Positions 51,301 to 61,384 of a stretch of DNA of 64,000 nucleotides are shown here, piece by piece. Numbering within the stretch: the stretch's first letter is position 1; the number at the start of each line of letters is the position of its first letter. A program made the translations under genes and the position numbers. Under the pieces are notes generated by a model. The model was given only the letters and a program-made list of their open reading frames with translations, did no database searches and was not told where the DNA came from. The DNA comes from Whitmania pigra (Eukaryota; Annelida; Clitellata; Hirudinida; Haemopidae), in contig JAJTWR010000026.1 in assembly GCA_021613335.1 (NCBI GenBank), positions 62,001-126,000 of the forward strand, read 5' to 3'.

Positions 51301-52127
51301 TGCAGCTGAATTTACATTGATTTCTTCAATTAAAAAGTCTTCTGCATTAATATCAGATTACACAGTACTTTTGTGCAACTTCAAAAAATGCATGTCAAAA
51401 AACATAAGTGCATAGTTACAATAATTATTATTTTTCGGATTTGTCCATACATGACGAATGTTTATCTTCTTTCATAACAGTTTCATGGATAGGTTCAGTG
51501 CGAAACTGTCAGAAAACAGTGCCCGGGAATTTTCATTTTTTCCAACCGAAGGCAACCTTGAGAGGGAAGGAGTTGTCTTCACTGTCCTTTTCAAGCCCAT
51601 CACTTATGGAAAGATTTTCAAGGCTAAAATTATCATCCAGGTAATTATTATTAAAATTATTACCCAAGTAAATATTAATGAAATTATTATCCAGCTAAAG
51701 ATTGATAAATTTATTATCCAAGTATAGATTAATAAAAATATTATAGAAATATTTAAGAAACATCCATGATGGTAATTGAACAATTTTATACTTGCATCAT
51801 TAAGATTAACTTCTGCAGACACTATAAAATATATCCTTTATAACATTACTTTAAAGTATTTATTTAACTTTTAATAGTGTTAAATATATTAAAACGTTGC
51901 TTTTTTAATTGCTAATTACTTGTCCATGTTTTAAGACTGACAGGTGCAAGTGGGTGTATGTGGTGCACGGACATTCCCCGCTTTACAATCCCCCAAAATG
52001 TTCACCAACCCCAAAAGTTTGTGCGGTCCAAACTCTGGAGAAGAAGCCTCGCTTAAATTTTGTCCGAAAAAATTTGAAAATCAATCTCACAGCAGCCTCC
52101 TCTCCTTGCAAAAGAAATTGCACTTAA
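21088..52127 (+). CDS. CFAP47: CFAP47, cilia- and flagella-associated protein 47 (59 exons)
   Basis: One giant plus-strand gene. I traced 59 exons with GT-AG borders and agreeing phases from ATG 21088 to TAA 52127, summing to 10,902 nt (3,633 aa plus stop); human CFAP47 is somewhat shorter. Exon coordinates are in the four region entries below. The N-terminal half is a chain of ASH/MSP-like beta domains, beginning EPRVVRFGSHGKICKQ. A calponin-homology-like region follows around residues 2,040-2,300 (DIDLSDGTVLITILFAHVPH, then IFNPNPLSLLLF), and more ASH-like domains run to the C-terminus. This order and several conserved words (LEPETLEEKLHN, GEFWYKL) match CFAP47, a protein needed for sperm flagella and motile cilia in mammals. 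HYDIN and CFAP65 have similar beta domains but not this arrangement. A polyadenylation signal (aataaa) lies near 52145. Confidence 0.92.
28207..28440. repeat. Minisatellite in CFAP47 intron 17
   Basis: About 230 bases of near-repeated ttgtatttgtacttatg / ttgtattggcatttgtac units begin just after the exon 17 donor. The repeat is open on both strands, giving spurious Val/Phe-rich and Lys/Tyr-rich translations. Confidence 0.85.
28551..28675. repeat. 37-bp tandem repeat, three copies, CFAP47 intron 17
   Basis: The unit taactgattaaaccgattt... is 37 bases long and occurs three times in a row with one substitution, followed by a partial fourth copy. It is non-coding. Confidence 0.85.
33990..34050. 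repeat. GGAT/GATG microsatellite, CFAP47 intron 30
   Basis: A short imperfect tetranucleotide run (gatggatggatggtta...) in intron 30, with no other features. Confidence 0.7.
34301..35304 (+). other. CFAP47: CFAP47 exon 32, largest exon, with low-complexity insert and short tandem repeat
   Basis: This 1,004-nt exon encodes about residues 1,636-1,970. It opens with an acidic linker, passes through Ser/Lys/Asn-rich sequence, and contains a ten-residue unit (LDQSDYLDVD) twice in tandem after a diverged copy, near 34870-34950, then a small Cys cluster (CNNCNGSDTCDAC). It ends with a conserved segment (AERMHFEHILITVERWASLH) that resumes family similarity before the CH region. Most of the exon is probably a disordered insertion specific to this lineage. 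Confidence 0.85.
36600..37470 (+). mobile_element. 5'-truncated, inactive non-LTR retrotransposon in CFAP47 intron 33
   Basis: The plus strand reads as the C-terminal part of a LINE reverse transcriptase: WFRANKLSLNVDKTNFMPF, KFLGIIIDDGLNWFLHIN, then after an in-frame TAG, TLQKRIIRTIFRLHP and SLFKSHLKKHILSTC before a stop near 37360. The K-T-x-F-M and L-G-I-x-I-D motifs are typical of Jockey/CR1-like elements. The polymerase active site and endonuclease are missing, and the stop shows decay. It has the same orientation as the host gene. Confidence 0.85.
40505..42165 (-). pseudogene. hAT-family transposase relic (ZBED-like) in CFAP47 intron 38
   Basis: Minus-strand frames 41955-40951, then 41038-40823, then 40814-40527 together resemble a hAT transposase: CVHASTDLWSS, GYVVTDNARNMLK, LPCFAHILQLAVKDAL, TRWNSNLIMLRRL and, after a frameshift near 41035 and another near 40820, VLDSRFKLFPF. 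The N-terminal BED zinc finger and the C-terminal dimerisation region are absent. The right end carries a terminal repeat, ttttgcccatcactg at about 42151-42165, whose complement CAGTGATGGGCAAAA is a classic hAT end; the left end was not found. The relic is antisense to its host gene and cannot be active. Confidence 0.85.
43718..43815. repeat. AAT/GAT trinucleotide microsatellite, CFAP47 intron 40
   Basis: About 100 bases of aataat and gatgat units in the intron after exon 40. This produces an Asn-run translation that is not real protein. Confidence 0.8.
43856..43990 (-). repeat. tRNA-derived SINE (copy 2) with L2-like tail
   Basis: On the minus strand: a degenerate A-box region, the shared body, a weak B-box word (gtgtttacaaccc), then a tail ending actgcgctatacaaatgg. 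The gcgctataNaa tail is shared with the copy at 55.95 kb and resembles L2-type LINE ends. It lies in CFAP47 intron 40, antisense to the gene. Confidence 0.6.
44445..44520 (-). repeat. tRNA-derived SINE fragment (copy 3)
   Basis: On the minus strand it opens with ggcttgtgggttagctcaat, a good tRNA A box, followed by the family body words (catgcagcggtaatg). The B box is eroded. It lies in CFAP47 intron 41, near copy 2 and in the same orientation. Confidence 0.55.
45295..45328. repeat. (AT)n microsatellite, CFAP47 intron 43
   Basis: A run of about 15 AT dinucleotides. It has no coding meaning. Confidence 0.85.
45684..46088. repeat. 12-bp minisatellite, about 33 units, CFAP47 intron 44
   Basis: Units of taaatgttgtac, taaatgatgtac and taaatgttgcac follow one another for about 400 bases, ending a few bases before the exon 45 acceptor. 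Because the unit is a multiple of three and free of stops in one frame of each strand, it creates long false ORFs on both strands (Leu/Asn/Val repeats on plus, Leu/Val/His/Gln on minus). Homogeneous variants suggest recent expansion. Confidence 0.9.
47259..47338. repeat. GAT/GAC trinucleotide microsatellite, CFAP47 intron 48
   Basis: Imperfect gatgatgat, gacgacgac and ggtgatggt units over about 80 bases. Confidence 0.8.
48150..48270. repeat. GATGAC microsatellite, CFAP47 intron 50
   Basis: About 120 bases of gatgat and gacgat units shortly after the exon 50 donor. The in-frame translation is a run of Asp and is not part of the protein, because the donor at 48127 precedes it. Confidence 0.8.
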
Positions 52128-53110
52128 AAATCAATACATTTTAAATAAAGTGTTGACATTGTTTTGGGAATTTTTAAGTTTAAAACTTTTTTTATAAGTT
52201 TCGTATCTATTTTAAAATTATTAAATTTTATTTTTACGCAAAAGCACTGGTCGTCTTATTTAAGATTTTTTAATAATTTTTGGAAAGATTAAAATTTGTC
52301 TTTTTTAGAACTGGACCTTAACATTTGTTTTGCAATAATTATTAAATTACCTGAAAAACAAAGCACTTAAAATTGGTAAAGGTTTGAAATTAAGTGCAAA
52401 CCAGGTGAAAAGGTCAAAAGCTCACAGAACGACGTCTTTGGAAGATGGAGGAGGAATGGAAGTTTGATTCTATTTACAGTAAGAGGGAAGATGATGCTTC
52501 AGATTTAAGAGTTTTTTTCTGAATCAAGATGTTAAAAAGTATTAAATAAAAAAGAAAAGATGTTAAAAAGAATCATAGATTGTAAACTCTCCATATTGCT
52601 CTACCTACTGAGCACTCAAGCAGGATCAACTTTGAAAAAGTTCATAAGACTTAAATAGCGTTAACGGTCGAGTAGCAATGGTAAACGTTAAAACAGTCAT
52701 CAGGATGAAAAAATCTGGTCTCCATTGAAATGATTGTTTTTATATTTTTTTGCAAAAAGCAATTTGTAGGCATTCAGTATCGAATAAATGATTACCTGAA
52801 AGCATTATTTTTGCTAATTATGTTTACATTGTCCATAATTACACCTGCTTTGACCCGCTAATGGCATTAAAGCTTTAACATGTTTTTCGTCTATTTTATG
52901 TTTGAACGCAAAAGCGAACATCCCTCTCCAAATGTGTCTTTAATGGATCGCGTGAAAGTAAGGGAAGTCCACAATTTAATGAGAATATTGGTTCATTCGA
53001 TTAATATCCTTAATTAATAAATTCGATGTCGCGAAAGAGAGTCGTGATTATAAAAAGTGGAACAATGGGTAAATCAAACGTATGCACTGCGGAGACATCA
53101 CATGGATGGT
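52128..53110. other. CFAP47 3' flank and intergenic region
   Basis: An aataaa polyadenylation signal occurs near 52145, 18 bases after the CFAP47 stop. The remainder is AT-rich with no supported gene; the promoter of the next gene probably occupies its last part. Confidence 0.6.
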
Positions 53111-53118
53111 TATAAAAG
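53111..53118 (+). promoter_or_regulatory. TATA box of the first 7TM receptor gene
   Basis: A consensus tataaaag lies about 160 bases before the start codon at 53273, leaving room for a transcription start near 53140 and a short leader. Another tataaaaag occurs at about 53048. Confidence 0.45.
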
Positions 53119-53272
53119 AACTCACGTCATATGCTCAAAAAGTCTTTTCGGGATTGAGATACAATTAAAATGGGAACAAGGTTAAATGATCTCTTAACAA
53201 ATTACAGATCTAACCTAATAAACGTTACAAATAATTAGTCTTACGATTAGTAATTAGTTAGCAACAGGCAAA

Positions 53273-55643
53273 ATGAACATCAGCACCGTGTGGTACAATA
53301 TATCGATTATTTCTTCCAACAATACCAATGGCACTCTTCCTTATGCCCGGAGAACTGTCACCGCTTACAACATGAGGATTGCGTACTGCATTTTAGGATG
53401 TCTTGGATTTTTGTGGAACTTCATGGTTGTGGTAGTTTTAAAGGCAGGTTCTCAGAATATTTCACGAATTCACAGCGTCAGTTCTTTTCACGCTTGCTGC
53501 CAAGTGAGAAACAATTTGCTTCCAAACATTTTTATTCTTGTCAAACTTTAAATGAATTAGTTGATTAATCAGTCGTTTATACATTTTCGTTACTTGACCA
53601 AAGAGTTTTTATTTATTTTTAGAATAATTTATAGTTTATACATATTTCAGATATTTTTTCTTTTTTTGAATCTTATGCTGAGAAACAAAAACAGTAAAAA
53701 CTGCCAATAGGGACACTATTTAACTTTGCAGCAAAATAACCCTCTGAGCAGCTTTACCTTATCAAGTTGTTTAAGCAAAACCATAACAAATAAAGCCATA
53801 CAAATTGACAATTTACCACATTTTTAGGCAAGACATAAGAAAATATTCTGCCACAATTTATCAAAAAAAAAACTTCTGATAATAGTTTGTTTAATCCTTT
53901 CTGCGTCCCCTTTCATTCCAGATCTTATCCTGAATCCTTGACAATTCAAATGATTTTTCTTCTAAGGAAAGTATTGAATTGGCATAGAATAATAGCTCAA
54001 ATGTCTTATTCCGTGCTTTTCGGTGGGAAATGATCGCAGATGTAAGATCCGGTTCGACAGCGCCTTCTTCAGCTTCATCGACACGAGCATCATTGTCATG
54101 TGCAATTACACATCCATCATCCAAATCAACAAATTGCTGAAACGTCATGTCTGGAGGAAACATTGTACCTTTCTCTTTCAGCAATGGACATGTTGTTAGT
54201 AGATTATTGAAACAATCGGATCAAGGACTAACCCGTGAGGGACACTTGACAAAACGAATAACTGGATCCCCAGATGCTGTAACAAGAAGTTGAGTTCTGT
54301 TTTTAAATAAGATCTGACCAGCCAAAATGCTGTCTGGCAAATATTCTTTCAATTCTTTAAGGTCAAAGCAAACATGGAAAGAAAAAAGTGAACTGCTCCG
54401 TTCATAATTATGAGATTTTTGTCTTTTCTATGAGATAACGTTGAAGTTAGACGTTGATCGGAATGATGATGGCTGATTTGGATTAAGAGAGTCATTATTA
54501 TCTTCATGTCAACATCTATCAACGAAATACTTCCTATCATACATCATCGGTCTTCATTTTGATTTCGAGAGATTTATTGCAAATAATAATATTTTGGTAG
54601 TCACTGCAACTATTTTTTCTCGATATTTTAAAATATACATTAGCAATGAATTTCATGCAATTATTGAGATAACATTTATTTAAATAAAAAATTTTCAGAC
54701 CTGTGTCGATGCCTCAGTGGCTGTATTTCTGTTCATGGCACATATCGTGGAAGACCCCGGCACACGTTACCAACCTGGAAACTTCCTCCAAGAATTTCTC
54801 TGCCGTGTCTTATTCACAAAAACTTTACTTTGGGGAACGCTGACATGCTCCGCACTTTCTCTGTTGGCGCTAAACTTTGAAAGATATCTGGCTGTGGTTC
54901 ATCCCATTTTCCACAAGACTGTTTACGCTCAGAAGAAAATCTACTCACGCCTTCTCGTGATTGCACTTCTCATCATTGGAATGTTATACAAATGCACCTC
55001 TGCTATTATCTCCTCCAGGATTTTGAGTGACGGAAGATGTACTGTCTACACTCATTATCCTAACAAAATGTATCAGGACTTCGTCAGCATATTCACCTTG
55101 CTTTTTGAATATATTTTTCCTCTGCTTGTAATGGCATTTTTCTACGGCAGAATGGCTCTAATAATGCATAACAAGATCGCCTCAAACAAAGTCCATGCCT
55201 TACCTACTGAAAACGAACGAAACAAAGCGACAAGAGCCCACATTAGCAATGAAATTGTTCGTGTTTATAACGTATCAGGAGCAATTGTTAAAAGTATCAA
55301 TCAGCTTCCGAGTGAAACACAACATACAAAAATGGACAGGAAAAGTCCTGTAGACGAATATTTGAGAGCAAGAAACAACATTCTCAAGACCTCCTTCCTG
55401 CTTTCCTTGTGTTACGTAATCTGTTGGACTTCAAACGAATGTTATTATTTGGCTTTCCAACTGGGAGTAAATTTGGAGGGCTACCAAGATCTTTATCGTT
55501 TCGGTGTCATCATGGTTTTCTCGAACTGTTGCCTCAACCCCATCATATATTGTTCCAGGTCCAAGCAGTTCCAGAAGAATTTAAAGCATCTTATTAAAAA
55601 ATTCAACAAATCACGTAACTTTTGCAAACTAATTAACAATTAA
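53273..55643 (+). CDS. Class A (rhodopsin-like) 7TM receptor, orphan
   Basis: Two exons, 53273-53503 and 54699-55643, join at phase 0 (391 aa). The extracellular N-terminus carries several N-glycosylation sites (NIS, NGT). TM1 is around CILGCLGFLWNFMVVVVL with the conserved Asn. The intron falls at the start of TM2 (FHACCQ|TCVDASVAV), which keeps the Asp. TM3 ends LNFERYLAVVHP (ERY for DRY), and ECL1 and ECL2 have the disulfide Cys (FLCRVLF, DGRCTVY). TM4 lacks the usual Trp, TM6 reads CWTSNECYY without the usual Pro, and TM7 ends CCLNPIIYCSRS. So it is a complete receptor of a derived subfamily that would signal through G proteins; no ligand can be inferred. A paralogue lies at 62.9 kb. An aataaa signal occurs near 55877. 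Confidence 0.85.
53888..54450 (-). pseudogene. Intronless open region with two stops, unidentified, in the receptor intron
   Basis: On the minus strand, one frame stays open for about 190 codons apart from a TAG near 54433 and a TGA near 54231. It reads FHVCFDLKELKEYLPDSI, then ASGDPVIRFVKCPSR, MTFQQFVDLDDGCVIAHD and KSFELSRIQDKIWNERGR before a stop at about 53891. The composition is clearly protein-like. Its position inside an intron, on the opposite strand, without introns and with stops, suggests a processed pseudogene or a decayed transposon ORF. I do not recognise the parent. Confidence 0.45.
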
Positions 55644-55944
55644 TTACCAGTACGTTAACCTGGATGTTTTTCTCAGACCAAAGTGCGACTTTTGACTTAA
55701 TTTCTTTCTGTGAGACTATTGCAAAAAATTAATGCAATCAAAGCAATTCATGTACTTTATTTAACATGATATTCCTAATGTACCTGAGAACAAGATCCAT
55801 TAAATTTAAACATATTTTTAATTTTATAAATCACTTGTAACTTACATGGGGTCTCATTGTATTTTGAAGTCATAAAAAATAAAATGTCATAAAATAGATT
55901 CTATGATCAATTAATCGATACTTTAGATTGTATATGTCATGAGT

Positions 55945-56135
55945 TGCAGTTAACTTATATAGCGCCATGTACATAGCCATGTACAAATAGAGGCGCTTCT
56001 TGTAACCCGTTCTAAAGCGTTCCTTCTGAGGGGCAGTGCAGGCTGGGTTTCGAACCTAACACATTACACTGTTGCCATTACCATCGCATGCAGGAACGTA
56101 ACCCATTCGGCCAACATGCATGCCGAGGAAACTTT
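55945..56135 (-). repeat. tRNA-derived SINE (copy 4, best preserved)
   Basis: On the minus strand this copy has an A box (ttggccgaatgggtta, plus positions about 56101-56115), a body with cgttcctgcatgcgatggta, a B box (taggttcgaaaccc, about 56046-56058), an unrelated middle, and a tail ending tggcgctatataagtt. A and B boxes in tRNA order and spacing mark a Pol III promoter derived from a Ser/Leu-like tRNA. The gcgctatataa tail resembles the 3' ends of L2-type LINEs, one of which is present at 12.1-12.3 kb. Confidence 0.7.
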
Positions 56136-56962
56136 TAATTTGAAATGAGTACTTTGGTAATTAATTTTATCTTATTGTTTCCAATAATTGCTGAATTGAC
56201 TTCGCACCTGTGTCTCCGAGAAATTGATTTCAGTACATAAAGTTATTATGAAAAGATTTATAAAATCCAATTCAACGTTTCGACTACCAGGTACCAGTTC
56301 TTTAGAAGCATAACAAAAGAAGGATGGATGATTTTCTTGTCAGCAACAAAGCGATACGCATGTTTAGTTAACTTGTCCGCCAAACTGAATTCAATTTAAT
56401 TAAAACTCCAAAAATATTTTCCACATCAACTCGATTTCCCGGCAACGTTTGTCACGCAGACATTAGTCTCCTTAAACCACCTTAAATAAATTTTGCGTTA
56501 TGTTAATGTTCAGATACGTAAAATGTCAGTCATAAAGTTGAAAATGAAAATTTAAATAAAAATCAGAGCAACATATTTAAATATTTTTTTTTAATTTTTG
56601 CTTTCAGTTAATTTTTAAGATGCCATAAATCAAGCGACAAATAAAGGTCTTATAAGTTTAATGTGAATGCATTGAATTAAGTGAGTAATAAGTACATATT
56701 TTGAGAATAGTGAATTTTATAGTTGAATCAAGAATTAATCAATCGTTTCAATCAATAAATTTATCAAAATCATTTGAAATAAAAAAAAAGGTCGTACAGA
56801 TGGACGTTATCACAATTTTATTTTCAATAAAAGAAACTTTTTTTTTAGACATTTTAAACGATTTTGCATTAATTTCTATAATAAATCTCACAAACACTTT
56901 TACATAATTAACCAATATAAGCTAAAAAAAAAACTTCAATATCCAAAACATTGAATCTCCAT

Positions 56963-57685
56963 TCATCCATTGACTTTGCTGGAAGCCAAGGTCGATTTAC
57001 GGCACTTGTTTTTCTTCAGCTTAACCTCGGACCATCCATCACTCATTATTTGAGATGTCATTGTTTCTTCGACTGTTTTTTTCCTTTCCTCTGTCAAAGA
57101 AATTTTAGATACGGCTTTGAAACCATCGTTATGCACAGCATGCACTGAGTCACTTTTGTGTAGCACTTGTTTGGAATCATTATCAAGCACCTCATGTTTA
57201 GGTTTAAACAACTCCACCCATGATTTGCTTTTAGTTTCAACCTGTGCTGCTGTTTTGGGGAAAGAATCCGCTAAGTTTGCTTCGTCATTCAAAAGTTCAG
57301 TCTGTGAAGACTCGCAGGAATTATTTTTCTTGTACTCGTTAGTGACAGAACCTCTTGTGTCCTTGCTAACCAAAGACTGTGGAGAATGACTTTGAAACTG
57401 AATATCGTCATTGAAAGGTTGGGGTGCGGCATGTGTTGGCCAAATGTCTGTCATTTTTACACATGGCGAAGAGATTTTTAAAGGATAATCTGCTTGAATA
57501 ATCGGAGATATTCTGTTCTGTTCAATTTGTTTCCCATTCGTATCAGCAGGAAACAGCTGATAGTTCATAGTTAAACTTTTATGCACCGAATTTCTCTCTT
57601 CCACATTTTTTTCAAATGCTTCTCCAGTTACTTTGTTAACTTCTGAGAATTTGTCCTCGCTAATCAATTTGTGAGTGTAAGCCAT
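56963..57685 (-). CDS. Unrecognised protein with SWxxLF and DGWSEVK motifs (copy A)
   Basis: A single minus-strand frame of about 240 codons starting at Met 57685, which has an excellent Kozak context (atagccatggct). It could start upstream at 57736 or be spliced to an earlier exon, since the conserved RITPVGPVIA just before the Met recurs in copy B. The N-terminus reads MAYTHKLISEDKFSEVNK. The middle is Ser/Asn/Gln-rich and likely disordered, then KSKSWVELFKPKHEVL, and the tail is DGWSEVKLKKNKCRKS with many Lys. It has no signal peptide or membrane segment. The C-terminal motifs and basic tail suggest a small nucleic-acid or protein-interaction module, but I name no function. Copies B and C lie 3-5 kb away on the same strand. 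Confidence 0.6.
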   Translation of the reverse strand: MAYTHKLISEDKFSEVNKVTGEAFEKNVEERNSVHKSLTMNYQLFPADTNGKQIEQNRISPIIQADYPLKISSPCVKMTDIWPTHAAPQPFNDDIQFQSHSPQSLVSKDTRGSVTNEYKKNNSCESSQTELLNDEANLADSFPKTAAQVETKSKSWVELFKPKHEVLDNDSKQVLHKSDSVHAVHNDGFKAVSKISLTEERKKTVEETMTSQIMSDGWSEVKLKKNKCRKSTLASSKVNG

Positions 57686-57739
57686 GGCTATAACAGGACC
57701 AACTGGAGTTATGCGTCTATTCATCATCATCATCATTTC

Positions 57740-60000
57740 TGGAATTGCAGTTAAAAAATATTAAATAACCAATTAAATATTAAATAATTATTCAGTATCA
57801 GATCTTTCTAGCCTTTCCTGATTTATTAACTGATAATTCAAATTACGACTTAGAAATAAAATATAATAAAAGATTCTGATTAATAAAGTCATAATTTTTT
57901 AAATTAAATTAAATTGATAAAATAAAGTATGCAATAAAATAAAGTCGTAATTTTGGACTTAATTGATATTCTAACATTCAACCCGGAATATTCATCACCG
58001 GAAAGTTCATCAACCGGAAAGTTCATCAACCGGAAAAATTTGTTTATGCTTTGTTTCCATCCAGGACTCAGCAAACTAACAAGTTTTTTCACATCTCAAG
58101 GTTACCAACTCAAATCTGTCACCTATATCGATAATGACGGACTTCGAGTTTTCGGCTATAAACTCTGGAGTCTTTGAACTAAAGTCTAAGTCTCTGGAGA
58201 AATATCCAAGCCAACATCTTTACGAGAACGATAAGGAATTTGCTACACAGATGAGAATGATTTCTGTACTGGCTTTTGTACTTTTGACTTTTGTCTAACA
58301 GTATTTTAATACCGCCAATCAACAAAAGGTCTCTGGGACCTAAACGTTTTAATATGAGGCTTACATTTTTTTTAATATTTAAGGAAATTCGTTTTCTAAA
58401 TTTAATTTTTGTAATCGGTTTATATTTCTAACCATTAATATTACGACAGCTAATGACTGCCTTCACAAAGAAATGTTCCTATTGATCCTATTGACTGCGA
58501 TCGAGCGGGAATTTGAAGGACAAATGAAGCAACCAAGAATTAAATTAACGAAATTTTTTGGTTGATTTGGAGTTTATCACCTACTAATTTACTTCACCAT
58601 TAATTTTCATTGGCTCTAGTGGCATACCAACTGTGTTTTGACCGTTAATAAACCTTTAAAATTTCGAAAAGCTCTCAAATATTTATTTTCATGGAATCAA
58701 ATACAATCAAATTAAAAATTTACAAACAAACTTTCTGCTCTTTTCTTTCCGCAAAGTTTTTTATAACTGTCTCAAAATCCATCGGCAAGTTCCCTCTTTA
58801 AAGAGAGGAGCGCCAAGTCTGCAAGTAGCCTGGCTCATCGATAATCTGGGGTATTTTTTTAATAACGTTTGGAGAAAGAGCTCTCAGTTAGAAACATTAA
58901 TAGCTTTTGTTAGGAAAATACGCAGCAGGATCACAATATAGGGGCAGAATCCCCAAGATGGTATCGTTCTGTAGCTCAAAAGTTGAAGGGGTCCATCGAT
59001 GTCATCGTTTCCTGAAGCATTGCTTATCGACTTTTACTTAAGATAGCCAAATCAAATGTCAGTATTTTTCTTTCTCCAAAAAAGGTCATACTTTATGATT
59101 CTCTCCCTTCCATGAATAATATTGATCTGACAAGAGTCACTAGCTTTTGTTAAACTTAAACTAACCAAACTCACCGAAGTGCTTGCGAATCCAAGAATTT
59201 ATTTAAAAAGATTTTCAAAATAACTGTAACCATCGCGAATGAACGTAGCGAGTTAATGAAAACGGAATGAACGAACAATATGATATGGTCTCGAAATAGT
59301 TCCATATGATCTTATGATCAAAAGACTCACTGGACGATCTGATGAACAGACCTGATGAGGGCCTGGTAAGGTGATTCTCTTTTATGTGTGACTCGAACAT
59401 GTTGTACATCAATTGATACGTTATACCAAAAGCCGAATTGAAATCTGATCCTTTAATGGACACAGCAAAGAAACTACAAAAAGAGGGCGGCCATTTTTAA
59501 AATTTTTACGTACTTCTCAAAATGCACTTGGCACCGCCCCTACCGTCCCCACATTGGTACGCCACTGATTGGTTCATAATCATTATATATATATATAAAT
59601 ACCCCATAATTTCCTGATAACACACCGAATATAAGTTCAATATTACTAAATTTTACACAACTTTATTTTATTGTCCTGTAAAATATCAAATTCAACGAGC
59701 AGAACTTGTCAAAATATACAAATTATCATTTATATTTTTGTATATTGTTCAACAATTACTAACTGAGATATTTACTGATATCATCTATTTAGTCTGTTAT
59801 TGGCTTATCCTTATTGTTATTGTTATCCTTCATGTAGAACCATTTAATTTATGGTTAAAGTGATGACAGCAAAGTAATTAAATACTATGGGTTTTTCAGG
59901 CAAACATTCTCTATTTCGCCATATGGTCAACTTGTTACATACCAATTACCTTTAAAGCGTGCTGCTTAATATGCTTAAACTAACGTCTTAAATTAGTTTT
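57740..60000. other. Intergenic region without a supported gene
   Basis: No exon could be supported. Short frames at 57953-58177 (plus) and 59215-59463 (minus) lack family features and splice context. Scattered GC-richer text at 58.75-59.4 kb looks like old repeat sequence. An upstream non-coding exon for copy A, if it exists, would lie here. Confidence 0.4.
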
Positions 60001-60010
60001 CTATATCCTA

Positions 60011-60701
60011 TTAATTATTCTTTCTAGTGACTTTCTTTGAAGACGTATTCAAATTTTGACGCATGTTCTTCTTAACCTCAGACCAGCCATCTTGATCATC
60101 GCTGTTTCTCTGGTTCGGTGATGTTTCAGGCATCTTTATCTCTTTCGGTGGCTTCTTGATTTCAAGTTTTGACACAACATTACGATGTTCCTTGGTGTCA
60201 GGTGTAAACAACGTCACCCACGATTTGGGTGAAGGTTTGATATGTGACAATAGTTCTGGTAAGGAAACAATTACTTTTCTTATACTATCCAAACGGTACA
60301 TGAAATAATAACAAACTACCTTTCTTGATCTCTTTTGTGGCAGGCCTTGGCAAAGGGTTTTCCAATGAATCTTCCTTATTATTGTTAATTTCAAGGGATT
60401 GCGATTGATCAGTTTGAAGGTTTTCACATTCAGTGTTGTTCAAAGACTGAAACTTGAGTGGCAACAAATCATCCTTTGCTGAGATGCATTTCAGTTGACG
60501 ACCGTTTTCTGGCGGATAAATTTGGGAAGCGTCGGACACGTTTGTTGTAACACAGAAATCTCCCGTAGATGCACTTTTGATCCTCAAATTTTCTCCTTCC
60601 CTCCCCTCTTTAAGTAATTCAGATACTTCTTGATTAACAACTTTGAGCGTGTAGGCCATTGCTATAACAGGTCCTCTCGGAGTTATTCTGCAAGATATCA
60701 T
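60011..60701 (-). CDS. Unrecognised protein with SWxxLF and DGWSEVK motifs (copy B)
   Basis: Two minus-strand exons, 60701-60320 and 60255-60011, separated by a 64-bp intron, join in phase (208 aa from Met 60701, or 194 aa from the Kozak-favoured Met 60659). It parallels copy A: ITPRGPVIAMAYTLKVVNQ at the start, an Asn/Ser/Glu-rich middle, then PSPKSWVTLFTPDTKEH and a tail DGWSEVKKNMRQNL ending KKVTRKNN. Conservation of the two C-terminal motifs amid a diverged middle argues that both copies are real proteins under selection. Copy A has no intron at the matching place. Function unknown. Confidence 0.6.
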
Positions 60702-60954
60702 TTTCCAAACTATGCTGTTTAACTATCAATTTTCTTACAACTGAAAGCTTATAAATACTTCTACAAAATTTTACGCCGTCTAGACTAAAGATTACGAAAA
60801 GAATTTGTTTAAAAAAAAGTAATTAAGATTTAGCAATAAAACAAATAAAAAACTAAAATTTAATGAGTTTGCAAATAAAATAATCATTTTATTCGTTAGA
60901 ACGATAAACTAGATGCATTCAAATGTTTTTAGAAAGTTTTGTGCCGAAAGAAGC

Positions 60955-61045
60955 GAGGCGCCACGACAGTCTACAATTGTTTTTTTTCACCGCCTCTTGC
61001 AGGAAGAGCCAATCCATCTGAACTAAACCTGTATTCCGAATAAAT
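60955..61045 (-). repeat. Degraded tRNA-derived SINE fragment (copy 5)
   Basis: On the minus strand: caggtttagttcagatggat (A-box-like), ttggctcttcctgcaagagg (body), then loss of similarity where the B box should be. It sits between copies B and C of the unrecognised gene family. Confidence 0.4.
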
Positions 61046-61384
61046 AAACTCCTGTTAAGAACAAGGAACTGAGCACCTGATGTTTAGGATTTCAAATTCG
61101 ACACTGAACAAAAAAAAACCAACCATGGAGAGTTCCGAGAGCGTAATATTTTCTTTGTAGCGATCACCTTTACTTGGAAAATGATGCTCTAAGACCTCGC
61201 GCACAAATCGCGATCCTGTGCGCATGGATGTGCACTTCGCAACGTCTTCCAATCATTCCTCGAGGATAGCTATTAGAAGGTTTTTAAAGTAAATCTCGAC
61301 AGTTTTAAGTTAATAAGAGTACACAATCATGTCTGCAATATGCTTTGTAATTTGTTTAATATAAAATAATCAAACAGCAAAATA

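Larger units (their letters stand above)
43502..52127 (+). other. CFAP47: CFAP47 exons 40-59 (C-terminal ASH-like domains)
   Basis: Exons: 43502-43667, 44093-44308, 44644-44774, 45143-45229, 45470-45590, 46091-46305, 46547-46693, 46968-47086, 47183-47237, 47498-47646, 47967-48126, 48364-48542, 48813-49007, 49188-49311, 49635-49803, 49873-50268, 50480-50627, 50997-51158, 51481-51640 and 51936-52127. Exon 44 is open in two frames; the frame reading NPMNAFMDTMYSIELTS is the one whose phase fits both neighbours. The last exon ends SSPCKRNCT and stop. Confidence 0.88.

Noticed and set aside
59215..59463. Minus-strand frame of 82 codons with SFDHKIIWNYFE
   Set aside because: It vaguely recalls a reverse transcriptase word but has no supporting motifs on either side, so it is not called.
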